Source: Nitrosopumilus sp. Nsub (GTDB taxonomy: Archaea; Thermoproteota; Nitrososphaeria; Nitrososphaerales; Nitrosopumilaceae). From it: a DNA stretch of 64,000 nucleotides. The stretch's first letter is position 1, and every line of letters begins with the position of its first letter. The notes beneath the pieces are model-generated. The model saw only the letters and a program-made list of their open reading frames with translations, did no database searches and was not told the DNA's origin. The stretch covers positions 104,172 through 168,171 of the forward strand of contig NZ_LQMW01000019.1 of the NCBI RefSeq assembly GCF_001541925.1, given 5' to 3'. Positions 52,734-62,403 of this stretch are shown here, one piece after another. A program made the position numbers and the translations under genes.

Positions 52734-53810
52734 TTAGGATTCTAGTCTTCGCATTCTAGCAGATAATACAGGTAATTCTTTGGCAATAATTTTTTCTACT
52801 GCAGGAACTATCTTAGATCTACTCCTTACACTTTCATCATAAATTTCAGCAATTTGGTCTCTAAAGAGCAATTTAATTCCTGGAAGAGCAGTTATACCTT
52901 CATCAACAGTTCTAGGATCTGATAAATCTAAAATCAATGTACCCTTTTTCTTTTCTTTCATTAGAAGTTGAATTCTTTCAAATGTAATCAAGAAATAATC
53001 CGATGTGGTTGCTACGAAAACAATATCATATTTATCAAATGTAGTTAATACATCATTGAAATCAATTGGGTTTCCACCTACAACACTACTAAATCCTGTA
53101 GCACGTTCAATTGTTCTACTACTAACATCATAAGAAATCTCTTTTTTGTTTAGTGTTTTTGCAACTAAAGCAGCAGAATTTCCAGTTCCAATTAACAAAA
53201 CTTTTTTCTTTGCATCTAATCCAGCTTTCTCTTCAACTAATTTTACTGCAACATCCCCAAGAGATACAATATCTTTTGCAATTCCAGTGGTATCTCTCAT
53301 TCTTGAAGATAATCGAATTACACTTTCAAATAACTTATTGAGAATAGTACCGGATGTTCCTGCAGATTTTGCATGAGATAAAGACTGGACTATTTCATCA
53401 AATACTTCTTGTTTTCCAACAACAAATGAGTCAATACCAGAACCTAAACGTAAGAGATTAAGATAAACATCATCACTTTTGTAAACTTCAATAGTTTGAT
53501 CAAAGTGATCAATGTCAATCTGTTCTAATTCTGTTAAACTTATCCATGTTTCTTTCACTTGATTTAAAATCAGAGTTTTACCTTCAGCTCTTCTTGCATC
53601 AGGAGATTCTACAGTTTCAGTATTACTAACAGTAAAAATTTCAATTCTGCTAGCAGTTTGAATAATTATACATTCATCAACACCATCAATTTTTTTAAAT
53701 TCATCTGCTGCAGCTCCAACATCTTTAAACGTGAATTTAGATAACTCGTGTAGTGGAACATTTTTGAAAGTTACTCTCGCATTCATTACATCAAAAATTA
53801 CATGGTCCAT
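52734..53810 (-). CDS. hemA: glutamyl-tRNA reductase-like protein lacking catalytic residues
   Basis: 358 aa with the three-domain layout of glutamyl-tRNA reductase: N-terminal catalytic domain, NADPH domain (LLIGTGNSAALVAKTL, ILDLSDPRTVDEG), and C-terminal dimerization helix. However, the TCNR-x-E catalytic motif reads QTASRIEIF (Ala53 at the nucleophile Cys, Ser54 at Asn), the His of HLfrvasGLDS is Asn (NLLRLGSGIDS), and the GE-x-QILGQ motif reads VGKQEVFDEI. Only one Cys remains (Cys47). It is unlikely to reduce Glu-tRNA as the family does; it may be a regulator or have gained another role. Ends 7 nt from DUF1059; the coiled-coil gene precedes it by 15 nt. Confidence 0.85.
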   Translation of the reverse strand: MDHVIFDVMNARVTFKNVPLHELSKFTFKDVGAAADEFKKIDGVDECIIIQTASRIEIFTVSNTETVESPDARRAEGKTLILNQVKETWISLTELEQIDIDHFDQTIEVYKSDDVYLNLLRLGSGIDSFVVGKQEVFDEIVQSLSHAKSAGTSGTILNKLFESVIRLSSRMRDTTGIAKDIVSLGDVAVKLVEEKAGLDAKKKVLLIGTGNSAALVAKTLNKKEISYDVSSRTIERATGFSSVVGGNPIDFNDVLTTFDKYDIVFVATTSDYFLITFERIQLLMKEKKKGTLILDLSDPRTVDEGITALPGIKLLFRDQIAEIYDESVRSRSKIVPAVEKIIAKELPVLSARMRRLES

Positions 53811-53825
53811 ATTCTCATCTCATTC

Positions 53826-54545
53826 CTATGCACTAATTTTATTCCGTCCGCCTTTTGCAGTTCTAAAAACATTCATTCCAATATAGAAATTTTCATGTAT
53901 TGATTCTAAGTAAGTAATTTCATTTTCTGTTGCAAGTATTTCTTTTTCTGTTGATTCAGGATCACTTTTTTGTTTTTGAAGTTTAGTTCTTAATTCATCT
54001 AAGAAAGAATCTACACCACGTTCATAGTTTGAGACTCCAGCAAATTCTGGACTGAGAACATGTTCCGGATTGTATGCAGGAGTTTGATCATGAGGAGTTT
54101 CAGCTCGTCTTGTAATAGATTCTTGTTCATCTGCAGAAAGTATTGGTCTTGGAAATCTATCCTCTTTTTCTAACCAAAATTCTGGTTCACCCATTTCTCT
54201 TCTAAAAATTTCTTCACCTTGACGTTTGAAAGTATAATCAACTTTTTTGGCAGTGTTGGCTTTAACCTCAGCTGCAATTGCCTTGTATTCCTCATCTGCT
54301 GCAGATTCCAATTCAGCTCTTGCAGCTTCTGCTTTTTCAAGAGCCTCTGTTACTGCAGCTTCTGCATCAGCAACTGCTTTTGCATGTGCTTCTACTTTAG
54401 CTGCTGCTTCTTGTGCAGCTTTTGATTCTGCTTCAGCTTTTGCTTCTTCTGCTTTCTTTACTTCCTCAGCAGATGGTTCTTCGGATTTAGTCTCTTCAGT
54501 TGCTTTTACTTCAACTTCAGATTCTTTTTTCTCTTCAGACAACAA
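53826..54545 (-). CDS. Ala/Glu/Lys-rich coiled-coil protein
   Basis: 239 aa. The first 95 residues are low-complexity Ala/Glu/Lys (EEVKKAEEAKAEAESKAAQ, AEAAVTEALEKAEAARAEL), predicted as a long coiled coil. The C-terminal 140 residues are ordinary, with RQGEEIFRREMGEPEFWLEKEDRFPRP (quoted in part), VDSFLDELRTKLQKQKSD and YIGMNVFRTAKGGRNKIS. No family recognised. It is 15 nt before the degenerate hemA on the same strand, so the two are probably cotranscribed. Confidence 0.7.
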   Translation of the reverse strand: MLSEEKKESEVEVKATEETKSEEPSAEEVKKAEEAKAEAESKAAQEAAAKVEAHAKAVADAEAAVTEALEKAEAARAELESAADEEYKAIAAEVKANTAKKVDYTFKRQGEEIFRREMGEPEFWLEKEDRFPRPILSADEQESITRRAETPHDQTPAYNPEHVLSPEFAGVSNYERGVDSFLDELRTKLQKQKSDPESTEKEILATENEITYLESIHENFYIGMNVFRTAKGGRNKISA

Positions 54546-54653
54546 ATTTCCCTAAAATTCCCTGAATTTTAATATTCTTGTAAGAAATTTTGGCATAATT
54601 TTTCAGGATGATTGAGGTATTGATCGCTGAAAAAATGAAATAAATGAAAATAA

Positions 54654-54731
54654 TGGCGCCCTCGGCGGGATTTGAACACGCGTCTCAGCCGTGACAGGGC
54701 CGAATTCTAGACCGGGCTATACTACAAGGGC
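54654..54731 (-). tRNA. tRNA-Asp(GTC)
   Basis: Acceptor GCCCTTG pairs with CGAGGGC, anticodon stem CGGCC/GGCTG with loop CTGTCAC (anticodon GTC), discriminator G as for aspartate, followed by an encoded CCA (54654-54656). The T-stem GCGTG/CCCGC contains a U52-C62 mismatch. Confidence 0.92.
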
Positions 54732-54826
54732 ACAAGTACTATGAATCAAAATCCTAGATTAAAAGTTTCTGTCACGATATCTATTAGTAAAAGACTAAAT
54801 TATACACGAAAATAATTTTTTTGTGT

Positions 54827-54900
54827 GGGTCTATGGCGCAGCCAGGTAGCGCACCGGACTTTTAATCCGGTTGTCAAGGGTCCGAATCCCTTTAGACCCG
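54827..54900 (+). tRNA. tRNA-Lys(TTT)
   Basis: Acceptor GGGTCTA/TAGACCC, anticodon stem CCGGA/TCCGG with loop CTTTTAA (anticodon TTT), discriminator G. The T-stem AAGGG/CCCTT is regular, but the T-loop is TCCGAAT with C in place of U55. No full CCA is encoded (CCT follows). TATA-like aaattata about 27 nt upstream. Confidence 0.93.
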
Positions 54901-54911
54901 CCTTCATTTTA

Positions 54912-56372
54912 TCAAATTATATCATTAATTGATTTTTGAAGTTCATTTAGAGAAGATTTGATTTTATTTTCTCTTTCAGACATCTCTAGTCTCCAAGAAT
55001 TGATTTTTTCAGTTCGATCAGAAATCATTCTTTTTTGTTCATCATATCCTGAAGATCCAAAGGATTTTCGGTCTTTCAGAGATGAGACAACACTAGTATT
55101 GGAAATTATCTCAGATACCACTTTAGAATCAATTTTAGTTCCCTCTACTGATTTTTTAATTTCTATTGGTGTTAATTTAGAAATAGGTTTTTTTGAATTA
55201 TGTGCTAATTGAACTAAGACACCTGCAATTTTATGAGTTACTCTAAATGGAATTCCCTCTTGTACTAATTTTTCAGCAATATCTAATGCAATTAGATTAC
55301 TAGATTCAGTAACTTTTTTCATTTGTTTTTCATTTACTTTCATTGTTAGAATTATTGATTTTATAATTAGTAATGCACTAATGGAAATTTTTGATGTAGA
55401 CCAAATAGATGATTTAATTTGTTGCAAATCACGTCCATAGCCAGAAGCTAGACCTTTTACAGTAGTTAAGATAGCAGTAAGATTTCCAATTATTTCTGCA
55501 GTCTTACCTCTAGTAAGTTCTAGGATGTCAGGATTCTTTTTTTGAGGCATTACACTTGAGGGTGATGTAAACTCATCAGATAATTCAATGAATGAAAATT
55601 CAGAAGTTGACCAGATAATAAAATCTTCAGAAATTCTACTTAGATTAGTCATTAAAATTGAAATCATTGCAACATACTCTGCTACAAAATCACGTGTACT
55701 TGTGGCATCAAGAGAATTTTCTACAACATCGTCAAAGCCTAACATTTTTGCAGTACTATGTCTATCAATTGTAATACTTGTTCCACCAACAGGACCAGCT
55801 CCAAGTGGGCTTTGATTAATTCTTTCAAAGGTGTCAAACAGTCTTTGAAAATCTCGAGATAAAACATCTGCTTGAGCTAAAAGATAATGTGAAAATAAAC
55901 CAGCTTGAGCTTGTTGAAGATGAGTATAAAACGGAATAATTGTTTTTTGATGATTTTTTGAAACAGATACAAGTGATTCTATAGTATCTAAAAGACAATT
56001 ACAAATTATGTTAATATCATCTCGAATTTTCATTCTTATGTCTAAAACTACTTGATCATTTCTAGATCTTGCAGTATGCATTTTTCCACCACTTGCCATA
56101 CCGGATTTTTTTATTACTAGAGATTCAATTAATTCATGAATATCTTCTGCCCCAGATGAAGAATCAAATTTCTCATTTTTCAAATTTTCTAACGAAGATA
56201 GAATTTTTTTTGCATCATTTTTGGTAATAATTTTATTTTCTAGCAGCATTACGGTATGGGCTTGACTACCAACAATATCATACAAAGCAATTTGAGAATC
56301 ATCATCTATTGATGAAACATAATCTAAAGTGATATTGCTCAAATCAGTCCCTAATCGTGAACGATACATCAA
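54912..56372 (-). CDS. argH: argininosuccinate lyase
   Basis: 486 aa, fumarase/aspartase superfamily. The signature SSVMPQKKNPD and the catalytic region GPVGGTSITIDRHS are present, with SRSRNDQVVLD-type text (TARSRNDQV) and the N-terminal SRLGTDLSN. It releases fumarate to make arginine. Single gene, divergent from the MIP18-type gene. An alternative start at the second Met changes one residue. Confidence 0.95.
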   Translation of the reverse strand: MMYRSRLGTDLSNITLDYVSSIDDDSQIALYDIVGSQAHTVMLLENKIITKNDAKKILSSLENLKNEKFDSSSGAEDIHELIESLVIKKSGMASGGKMHTARSRNDQVVLDIRMKIRDDINIICNCLLDTIESLVSVSKNHQKTIIPFYTHLQQAQAGLFSHYLLAQADVLSRDFQRLFDTFERINQSPLGAGPVGGTSITIDRHSTAKMLGFDDVVENSLDATSTRDFVAEYVAMISILMTNLSRISEDFIIWSTSEFSFIELSDEFTSPSSVMPQKKNPDILELTRGKTAEIIGNLTAILTTVKGLASGYGRDLQQIKSSIWSTSKISISALLIIKSIILTMKVNEKQMKKVTESSNLIALDIAEKLVQEGIPFRVTHKIAGVLVQLAHNSKKPISKLTPIEIKKSVEGTKIDSKVVSEIISNTSVVSSLKDRKSFGSSGYDEQKRMISDRTEKINSWRLEMSERENKIKSSLNELQKSINDII

Positions 56373-56417
56373 CTAAGATTGTAAAATGGTTATATATAGC
56401 ATAAATGTTTTTTCGAC

Positions 56418-56762
56418 ATGAGTCAAGATATCAAATTACTTAGGGTCAAAATTTTTGACGAATTATCAAAGATTGTAGATCCAGAAATCAATACATCCAT
56501 TGTGGAATTAGAACTAATTGATGAAGTAGACATCAATGATAGTAACGTCAAAGTAGATTTACATCTCACGAGTCCATTTTGTCCAGCAGTTTTTGGTTTC
56601 AAAATTTGTCAAGATGTTCACGATTATCTTTTGAAGGTAGACGGGGTTGAGGATGTCAAAGTAAATGTATCAAATCATTTTATGGCAGAACAAATCAATA
56701 ATCAAGTTAACAATAGTCCTAATCCAAACAAAATAAATGAACTTCCAAAAAAAACAGATTAA
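56418..56762 (+). CDS. MIP18/DUF59 family Fe-S cluster assembly protein
   Basis: 114 aa. The DUF59 core is VDPEINTSIVELELIDEV and LTSPFCPAVFGFKICQDVHDYL, with the conserved Cys in PFCP. Such proteins (SufT, PaaD, MIP18) help mature Fe-S proteins. The last 20 residues are Asn/Lys-rich. It overlaps the 3' end of sdhB by 4 nt on the opposite strand, which is suggestive but not proof of a link to sdh Fe-S maturation. Confidence 0.85.
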   Translation: MSQDIKLLRVKIFDELSKIVDPEINTSIVELELIDEVDINDSNVKVDLHLTSPFCPAVFGFKICQDVHDYLLKVDGVEDVKVNVSNHFMAEQINNQVNNSPNPNKINELPKKTD

Positions 56763-57526
56763 CTTCTAAATCCTAACAAATATCCTCTAAGGAATTGGAT
56801 TCCCATTGCAGGATCAACGCCTTTTGGACATACTTGACTACATGAACCAGCAAAATGACATCTCCAAATTCCGTGAGATTCATCAATAATATCTAATCTA
56901 CTATCTTTTCCTTTATCTCTACTGTCAGCAACATATCGATATGCTTGTGCTAATGCTTGAGGTCCTACAAACGAAGAATCAGTAGTCATAGTTGGACAAG
57001 CAGAATTACATAATCCGCATTTGATACAATTTGCAAATTGGATAAAATTTTCTAATTCTTCAGGAGATTGTAAGAATTCTTTTTCATCAGATTCTAGTTC
57101 AGTATCATCACGAATTAGATATGGTTTAATTTTTTGATGTGTGTCAAACAGTCTTTCAAATTTTACTGCTAAATCACGAATTACTGGAAAATTATTCATT
57201 GGTTCTACAGTTACTACATTAGAATTTAATTCACTAATTTTAGTAAAGCAAGCCAATCTAGGTTTTCCATTAATCAACATGCCACAAGATCCACATGTAG
57301 CTTGTCTACAAGAATAACGAACTGCCACAGAATGATCAAAATGCTTTTTGACATCAAGAATCGCTTCTAGTACTGTTGTCCATTTTTGATAAGGAACACT
57401 AAACTCCATGAATTTATTTGATTCGTCAGTTTCAGGATTAAATCTAGAAATTCGAAGTAAAACAGATTTTGATGCAGATAGAGGAGTTGTTGCTTGTTCT
57501 TCTGCAATACTAGAAACTTGAGCCAT
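56759..57526 (-). CDS. sdhB: succinate dehydrogenase/fumarate reductase iron-sulfur subunit
   Basis: 255 aa. [2Fe-2S] ligands in SCRQATCGSCGMLINGKPRLAC-type text (CRQATCGSCGML), [4Fe-4S] in CIKCGLCNSACP, and the [3Fe-4S]/third cluster region CHFAGSCSQVCPKG. It carries electrons from SdhA to the membrane subunits. A 25-residue N-terminal extension (MAQVSSIAEEQATTPLSAS) precedes the domain. Last gene of sdhACDB, 2 nt after sdhD. Confidence 0.95.
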   Translation of the reverse strand: MAQVSSIAEEQATTPLSASKSVLLRISRFNPETDESNKFMEFSVPYQKWTTVLEAILDVKKHFDHSVAVRYSCRQATCGSCGMLINGKPRLACFTKISELNSNVVTVEPMNNFPVIRDLAVKFERLFDTHQKIKPYLIRDDTELESDEKEFLQSPEELENFIQFANCIKCGLCNSACPTMTTDSSFVGPQALAQAYRYVADSRDKGKDSRLDIIDESHGIWRCHFAGSCSQVCPKGVDPAMGIQFLRGYLLGFRS

Positions 57527-57528
57527 CT

Positions 57529-57885
57529 CTATATCATCCCCATATTTGTCTGAATAATTGTATTAGATCCATATCCAATTAATACAATCATTCCCACTAC
57601 ACAACCATACGAAACAGCCTTTTCATAAACCCTACCTTGTTTTAATTCTAGTAAAATTACTCTTAATCCATTAAATCCATGAACTGCAAGTAAAATCAAA
57701 ATTAATTCTAACATGATAACATATGGAATAGATTGGTAATTAGCTAATACATTTTCATATGATAAGGAATCTGAAAATCCAGTTGTTAGACGCATCAAAA
57801 TGTGTACAGCCACTAAACCAACTGATGCTAAAGCAGTTCCATAGTGAATTTTCATAATTGTACTTTCTTTCATTTTATTCTCCAA
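57529..57885 (-). CDS. sdhD: succinate dehydrogenase membrane subunit D
   Basis: 118 aa with three membrane helices (ALASVGLVAVHILMRLTTG, VIMLELILILLAVHGFNGLRVIL, CVVGMIVLIGYGSNTIIQT; the first and third are approximate). His in VHGFNGLR is the likely heme or quinone-site ligand. Overlaps sdhC by 11 nt. Confidence 0.9.
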   Translation of the reverse strand: MENKMKESTIMKIHYGTALASVGLVAVHILMRLTTGFSDSLSYENVLANYQSIPYVIMLELILILLAVHGFNGLRVILLELKQGRVYEKAVSYGCVVGMIVLIGYGSNTIIQTNMGMI

Positions 57886-58306
57886 ACATTACTGCCATAC
57901 CATACATCATTGCAACTGCTGCAAGAACAATGGAAGAGTAAATTCCTATTTTATGTCGATAATTTTGAGATGCAGGATCATACGGGTAATCTGGTCTGGC
58001 AGGTTTTCCCACACCAACACCACCATGTCCCAACATAATTCTAATTCCATTACCAGTATGAAAAACACACATACCAATTACAAGAACTAAAAAGATATGT
58101 CCCTCAGTAGTTTGAGTTAAAGCTAGAAATTCATCCCAGCCCATTCGACCTCGTAAAATATTACTTGTTTCATAAACATGTGCAATAAAGTAACCTAGTA
58201 ATCCTAATCCAGTTAAACGCATTAACAAATAGGCTATTCTTTCAATCCCATATCGGCCAGGATTGGCCATTCCTTTAATGCCTTCTTTATTCTCATCTTG
58301 AGTCAT
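57875..58306 (-). CDS. sdhC: succinate dehydrogenase cytochrome b subunit C
   Basis: 143 aa, three or four membrane helices. RIAYLLMRLTGLGLLGYFIAHVYE is the SdhC start (in part), with His in FHTGNGIRIMLGHGG and IAHVYE as candidate heme b ligands. One-base spacing after sdhA and 11-nt overlap with sdhD. Confidence 0.9.
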   Translation of the reverse strand: MTQDENKEGIKGMANPGRYGIERIAYLLMRLTGLGLLGYFIAHVYETSNILRGRMGWDEFLALTQTTEGHIFLVLVIGMCVFHTGNGIRIMLGHGGVGVGKPARPDYPYDPASQNYRHKIGIYSSIVLAAVAMMYGMAVMFGE

Positions 58307-60019
<1,713 letters not shown>

Positions 60020-60083
60020 TTTTAATACAAAAATAGTATTTTTGGGTTAAATATGAAGTATTGTTCAACAGTATTCAGAAATA

Positions 60084-60091
60084 TTAAAATA
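60084..60091 (+). promoter_or_regulatory. TATA-like box of the padR gene
   Basis: The sequence ttaaaata is centred 27 nt before ATG 60115, so transcription probably starts at the start codon. Confidence 0.5.
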
Positions 60092-60092
60092 T

Positions 60093-60116
60093 ATCACTAG
60101 CGATATCACTAGTGAT
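60093..60116 (+). promoter_or_regulatory. probable PadR operator: two abutting 12-bp palindromes
   Basis: 60105-60116 is a perfect palindrome (atcactagtgat). 60093-60104 is the same sequence with one mismatch (atcactagcgat), with no spacer between the two. The pair lies between the TATA-like box and the start codon and overlaps the likely transcription start, the standard place for a repressor operator. The strand is given as that of padR, although the site is symmetrical. Confidence 0.6.
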
Positions 60117-60624
60117 GATTTCAGAATGGTTTCAAAGAGTGGGGAGTTCAGTACCAAGAGGATTTTCAAGATATTTCATTTTAGAATTATTAAAAGAGAA
60201 AACATACACAGGAAAAGAAATTATCGATTATGCAGTTGAACAAAGTAACGGAATATGGAAACCATCTCCAGGATTAATCTATCCATTATTAGGTAGATTG
60301 TTAGATGAAAAATTAATTGAAGAAACAAAAGATGGAAGATATCAATTAACAAAACACGGTTTAGAAACGGCACAAGATGTAGATAAAATCAACGATATTG
60401 TTAAAAATCAATTAGATGTTCTTTTCAGATTAGGAAATGTAGGGAGATTTGTTGCATTGGATTTACTAGAAAAAATATCATCAATGGGATCGATTTTAAG
60501 TTCAAATGTAACAAATATGACAGATGAAGAAACTCAAAAATATAAACAGTTTCTTCAAGATGAATTAAATAAAATGGATGGGAAAGCAGTAAAGAAAAAA
60601 GGAAAAGAAATCAAAATCGAATAA
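60115..60624 (+). CDS. PadR-family transcriptional regulator
   Basis: 169 aa from ATG 60115; an in-frame GTG at 60112 adds one residue. Winged helix at about 18-90 (RYFILELLKEKTYTGKEIIDYA, GIWKPSPGLIYPLLGRLLDEKLI and the wing DGRYQLTKHG; given in part). The C-terminal 80 residues form the dimerization helices and are Lys-rich. PadR proteins usually repress their own gene, and the palindromes across the start support autorepression here. Divergent from sdhA, which is a possible second target. Confidence 0.88.
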   Translation: MISEWFQRVGSSVPRGFSRYFILELLKEKTYTGKEIIDYAVEQSNGIWKPSPGLIYPLLGRLLDEKLIEETKDGRYQLTKHGLETAQDVDKINDIVKNQLDVLFRLGNVGRFVALDLLEKISSMGSILSSNVTNMTDEETQKYKQFLQDELNKMDGKAVKKKGKEIKIE

Positions 60625-60718
60625 TACATCTAAAAATAAATTATTAAAATCACTAATTGCAAAATAACTAAAGCATTACAATATCTTAAATTTGAAATCC
60701 ATCAATTAATTTTTAATC

Positions 60719-60922
60719 TTAACCCCACCACCAAAATCTCTTCGTGACTTTAATTAGTGATTTGATATTTTCAATATTTTCAGAATTCAATTCAAATTCT
60801 TTGTGTTCTGCTAAAATGTGTTCTTTGATCCTTGACAATAATTCTTCATCATCATTTCTTGTTGATTCTTCGGACCAATTACAATCTGTACCCGTAAAAT
60901 TACAATTAATTGTTTTTGTCAT
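60719..60922 (-). CDS. DUF1059-like small metal-binding protein
   Basis: 67 aa: INCNFTGTDCNWSEESTRND then HILAEHKEFELN. Two Cys and the HxxxH-like pair match the metal site of DUF1059 proteins such as the one at 52563, though the CxxC spacing is wider. The C terminus ends WWWG. Function unknown. Codon use is ordinary; single gene with an A/T-rich upstream. Confidence 0.7.
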   Translation of the reverse strand: MTKTINCNFTGTDCNWSEESTRNDDEELLSRIKEHILAEHKEFELNSENIENIKSLIKVTKRFWWWG

Positions 60923-61229
60923 AATTTACTTCCCAAATTAATCAAATATCAAGTAACTCTTTCCTTTGGAAATTTATATTTCTTGGAAATATTGACTTTT
61001 TCGTACCTAATTATGCGAGAAAGATACCAACAATATCAAGAGGATAATGATATTGACGGATTATCATTTCTCATTATCAATAATGCCAAATTATTTTTAA
61101 GACTTTCATTCTACTGTTGCTGTAATCTTGGATTTTCTATTGTTGAGTTTGTAACCAATGAAAGCTAGAATTGGAGATTTCAATAATACCAATAATATTA
61201 GATAATCAGTAGATTCCAATACTATACTA
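60923..61229. other. 307-nt region without a well-supported gene
   Basis: Holds the upstream region of the DUF1059-like gene, a TATA-like tttatatt (60973-60980) and a weak 51-codon plus-strand frame from ATG 61013 to 61168 (MRERYQQYQEDNDIDG then a Cys-rich hydrophobic end). The frame lacks a recognisable family and its spacing to the TATA-like box (about 37 nt) is long, so I do not call it a gene. No repeat or stable RNA was seen. Confidence 0.4.
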
Positions 61230-61331
61230 TCATTCTACTTGATAATAGAACTTGCAGTTTGGACATACGTTCCAAACTGTATCTGTTGCAGATATCTTAT
61301 CACACATAGCACGACATCTTTTGCACAGCAT
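61230..61331 (-). CDS. 33-aa zinc-ribbon protein
   Basis: ATG at 61331, TGA at 61230, giving 33 residues: MLCKRCRAMCDK, then a short middle, then VCPNCKFYYQVE. CKRC and CPNC are two zinc knuckles 16 residues apart, with an extra Cys10. The open frame extends upstream to another in-frame ATG about 25 codons earlier, but that part has no conserved look. Single zinc-ribbon proteins this small exist in archaea. The regular Cys pairs in a noncoding gap support a real gene; expression data would settle the start. Confidence 0.6.
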   Translation of the reverse strand: MLCKRCRAMCDKISATDTVWNVCPNCKFYYQVE

Positions 61332-61515
61332 AAGGATATGATTAAAATGATTAACCCTATGGTAGATGGTTATTCTTAAAAAAGTGACATTGTCCATTTG
61401 TTCCATATCTTACAAGAAAAGGCCTTTTTCAAACCGAAAATAACATTCCAAAACGGCAAACTATGATTTTTTGTCAGATTATAAATCATAAATAATTCAA
61501 AAAAAGTAGAAACTT

Positions 61516-62382
61516 ATGAAAAAATTATCCAGTATGATTAAATCAAAAAAACCACTGGTTATTCCAGGAATCTATGATGCAATTGGAGCTAAAATTGCAG
61601 AAAAAGTTGGATTTGATGCAATGTTTCAAACTGGATATGGAACTTCAGCAACGTTGTTTGGAATGCCAGATTATGGATTCATTGGTGCAACTGAAACAGT
61701 TGACAATGCAAGGAGAATTTCAAATGCAATTTCAGTTCCACTTATTGTTGATTCAGACACAGGTTATGGAAATGCATTAAGTGTTTGGAAATTAGTTAAA
61801 GAATTAGAGGCAGCAGGTGCAGCAGGAATTTTTCTAGAGGACCAAAAATGGCCTAAAAGATGTGGACATATGCAAGGCAAAGATGTAATTTCACAAGAAG
61901 AATATACTGAAAAACTTGGTGCCGCAATGGATGCACGTGAAAACAAAGATTTCATTATTGTAGCCAGAACAGATTCAAGGGCAACAGAAGGATTAGATAA
62001 AGCAATTGAAAGAGGACTTCAAAATAAAAAGACAGGAGCAGATGCAGTGTTTATTGAAGCACCAAAATCATTAGATGAAATGAAACGAATTGGAAAAGAA
62101 ATCAAAGCACCATTAGTTGCAAATATGATTGAAGGAGGAGCGACTCCAATTAATTCAGCTCAAACTTTGAGCAAAATTGGATTTAACATTATTCTATATC
62201 CTTTGTCAGTATTATTTGCAAATACTTTTGCAACAATGAATATTTTACAAGAATTAAAAAATACTGGAACAACCTCAAAATATAAACAAAAAGTAGTAAA
62301 TTTTGATCAATTCAATAAGTTAGTTGAATTAGATAAATTCAAAAAAATGGAAACAAAATACAAATTTTCAAAAAGAAAATAA
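61516..62382 (+). CDS. isocitrate lyase / PEP mutase superfamily enzyme (methylisocitrate-lyase-like)
   Basis: 288 aa TIM barrel. PGIYDAIGAKIAEKVGFDAMF is the family start (in part), VDSDTGYGNAL supplies the Mg ligand, EDQKWPKRCGHMQGK carries the catalytic KRCGH motif of methylisocitrate and related lyases, and RTDSRATEGLDKAI follows. Candidates are methylisocitrate lyase, oxaloacetate decarboxylase or a related C-C lyase; KRCGH with Cys favours the lyase group. No prpC or prpD lies nearby. Single gene, ending 21 nt from the convergent alba gene. Confidence 0.85.
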   Translation: MKKLSSMIKSKKPLVIPGIYDAIGAKIAEKVGFDAMFQTGYGTSATLFGMPDYGFIGATETVDNARRISNAISVPLIVDSDTGYGNALSVWKLVKELEAAGAAGIFLEDQKWPKRCGHMQGKDVISQEEYTEKLGAAMDARENKDFIIVARTDSRATEGLDKAIERGLQNKKTGADAVFIEAPKSLDEMKRIGKEIKAPLVANMIEGGATPINSAQTLSKIGFNIILYPLSVLFANTFATMNILQELKNTGTTSKYKQKVVNFDQFNKLVELDKFKKMETKYKFSKRK

Positions 62383-62403
62383 AAAATTTCAAGTAAAGTA
62401 CGA

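Noticed and set aside
60058..60076. Direct repeat of agtatt around gttcaac upstream of sdhA
   Set aside because: The units are six bases long in A/T-rich sequence and could arise by chance; the padR palindromes are far stronger.
61013..61168. Possible 51-codon gene MRERYQQYQEDN on the plus strand
   Set aside because: No family, odd Cys-rich hydrophobic end and poor promoter spacing; kept only as a note in the region description.
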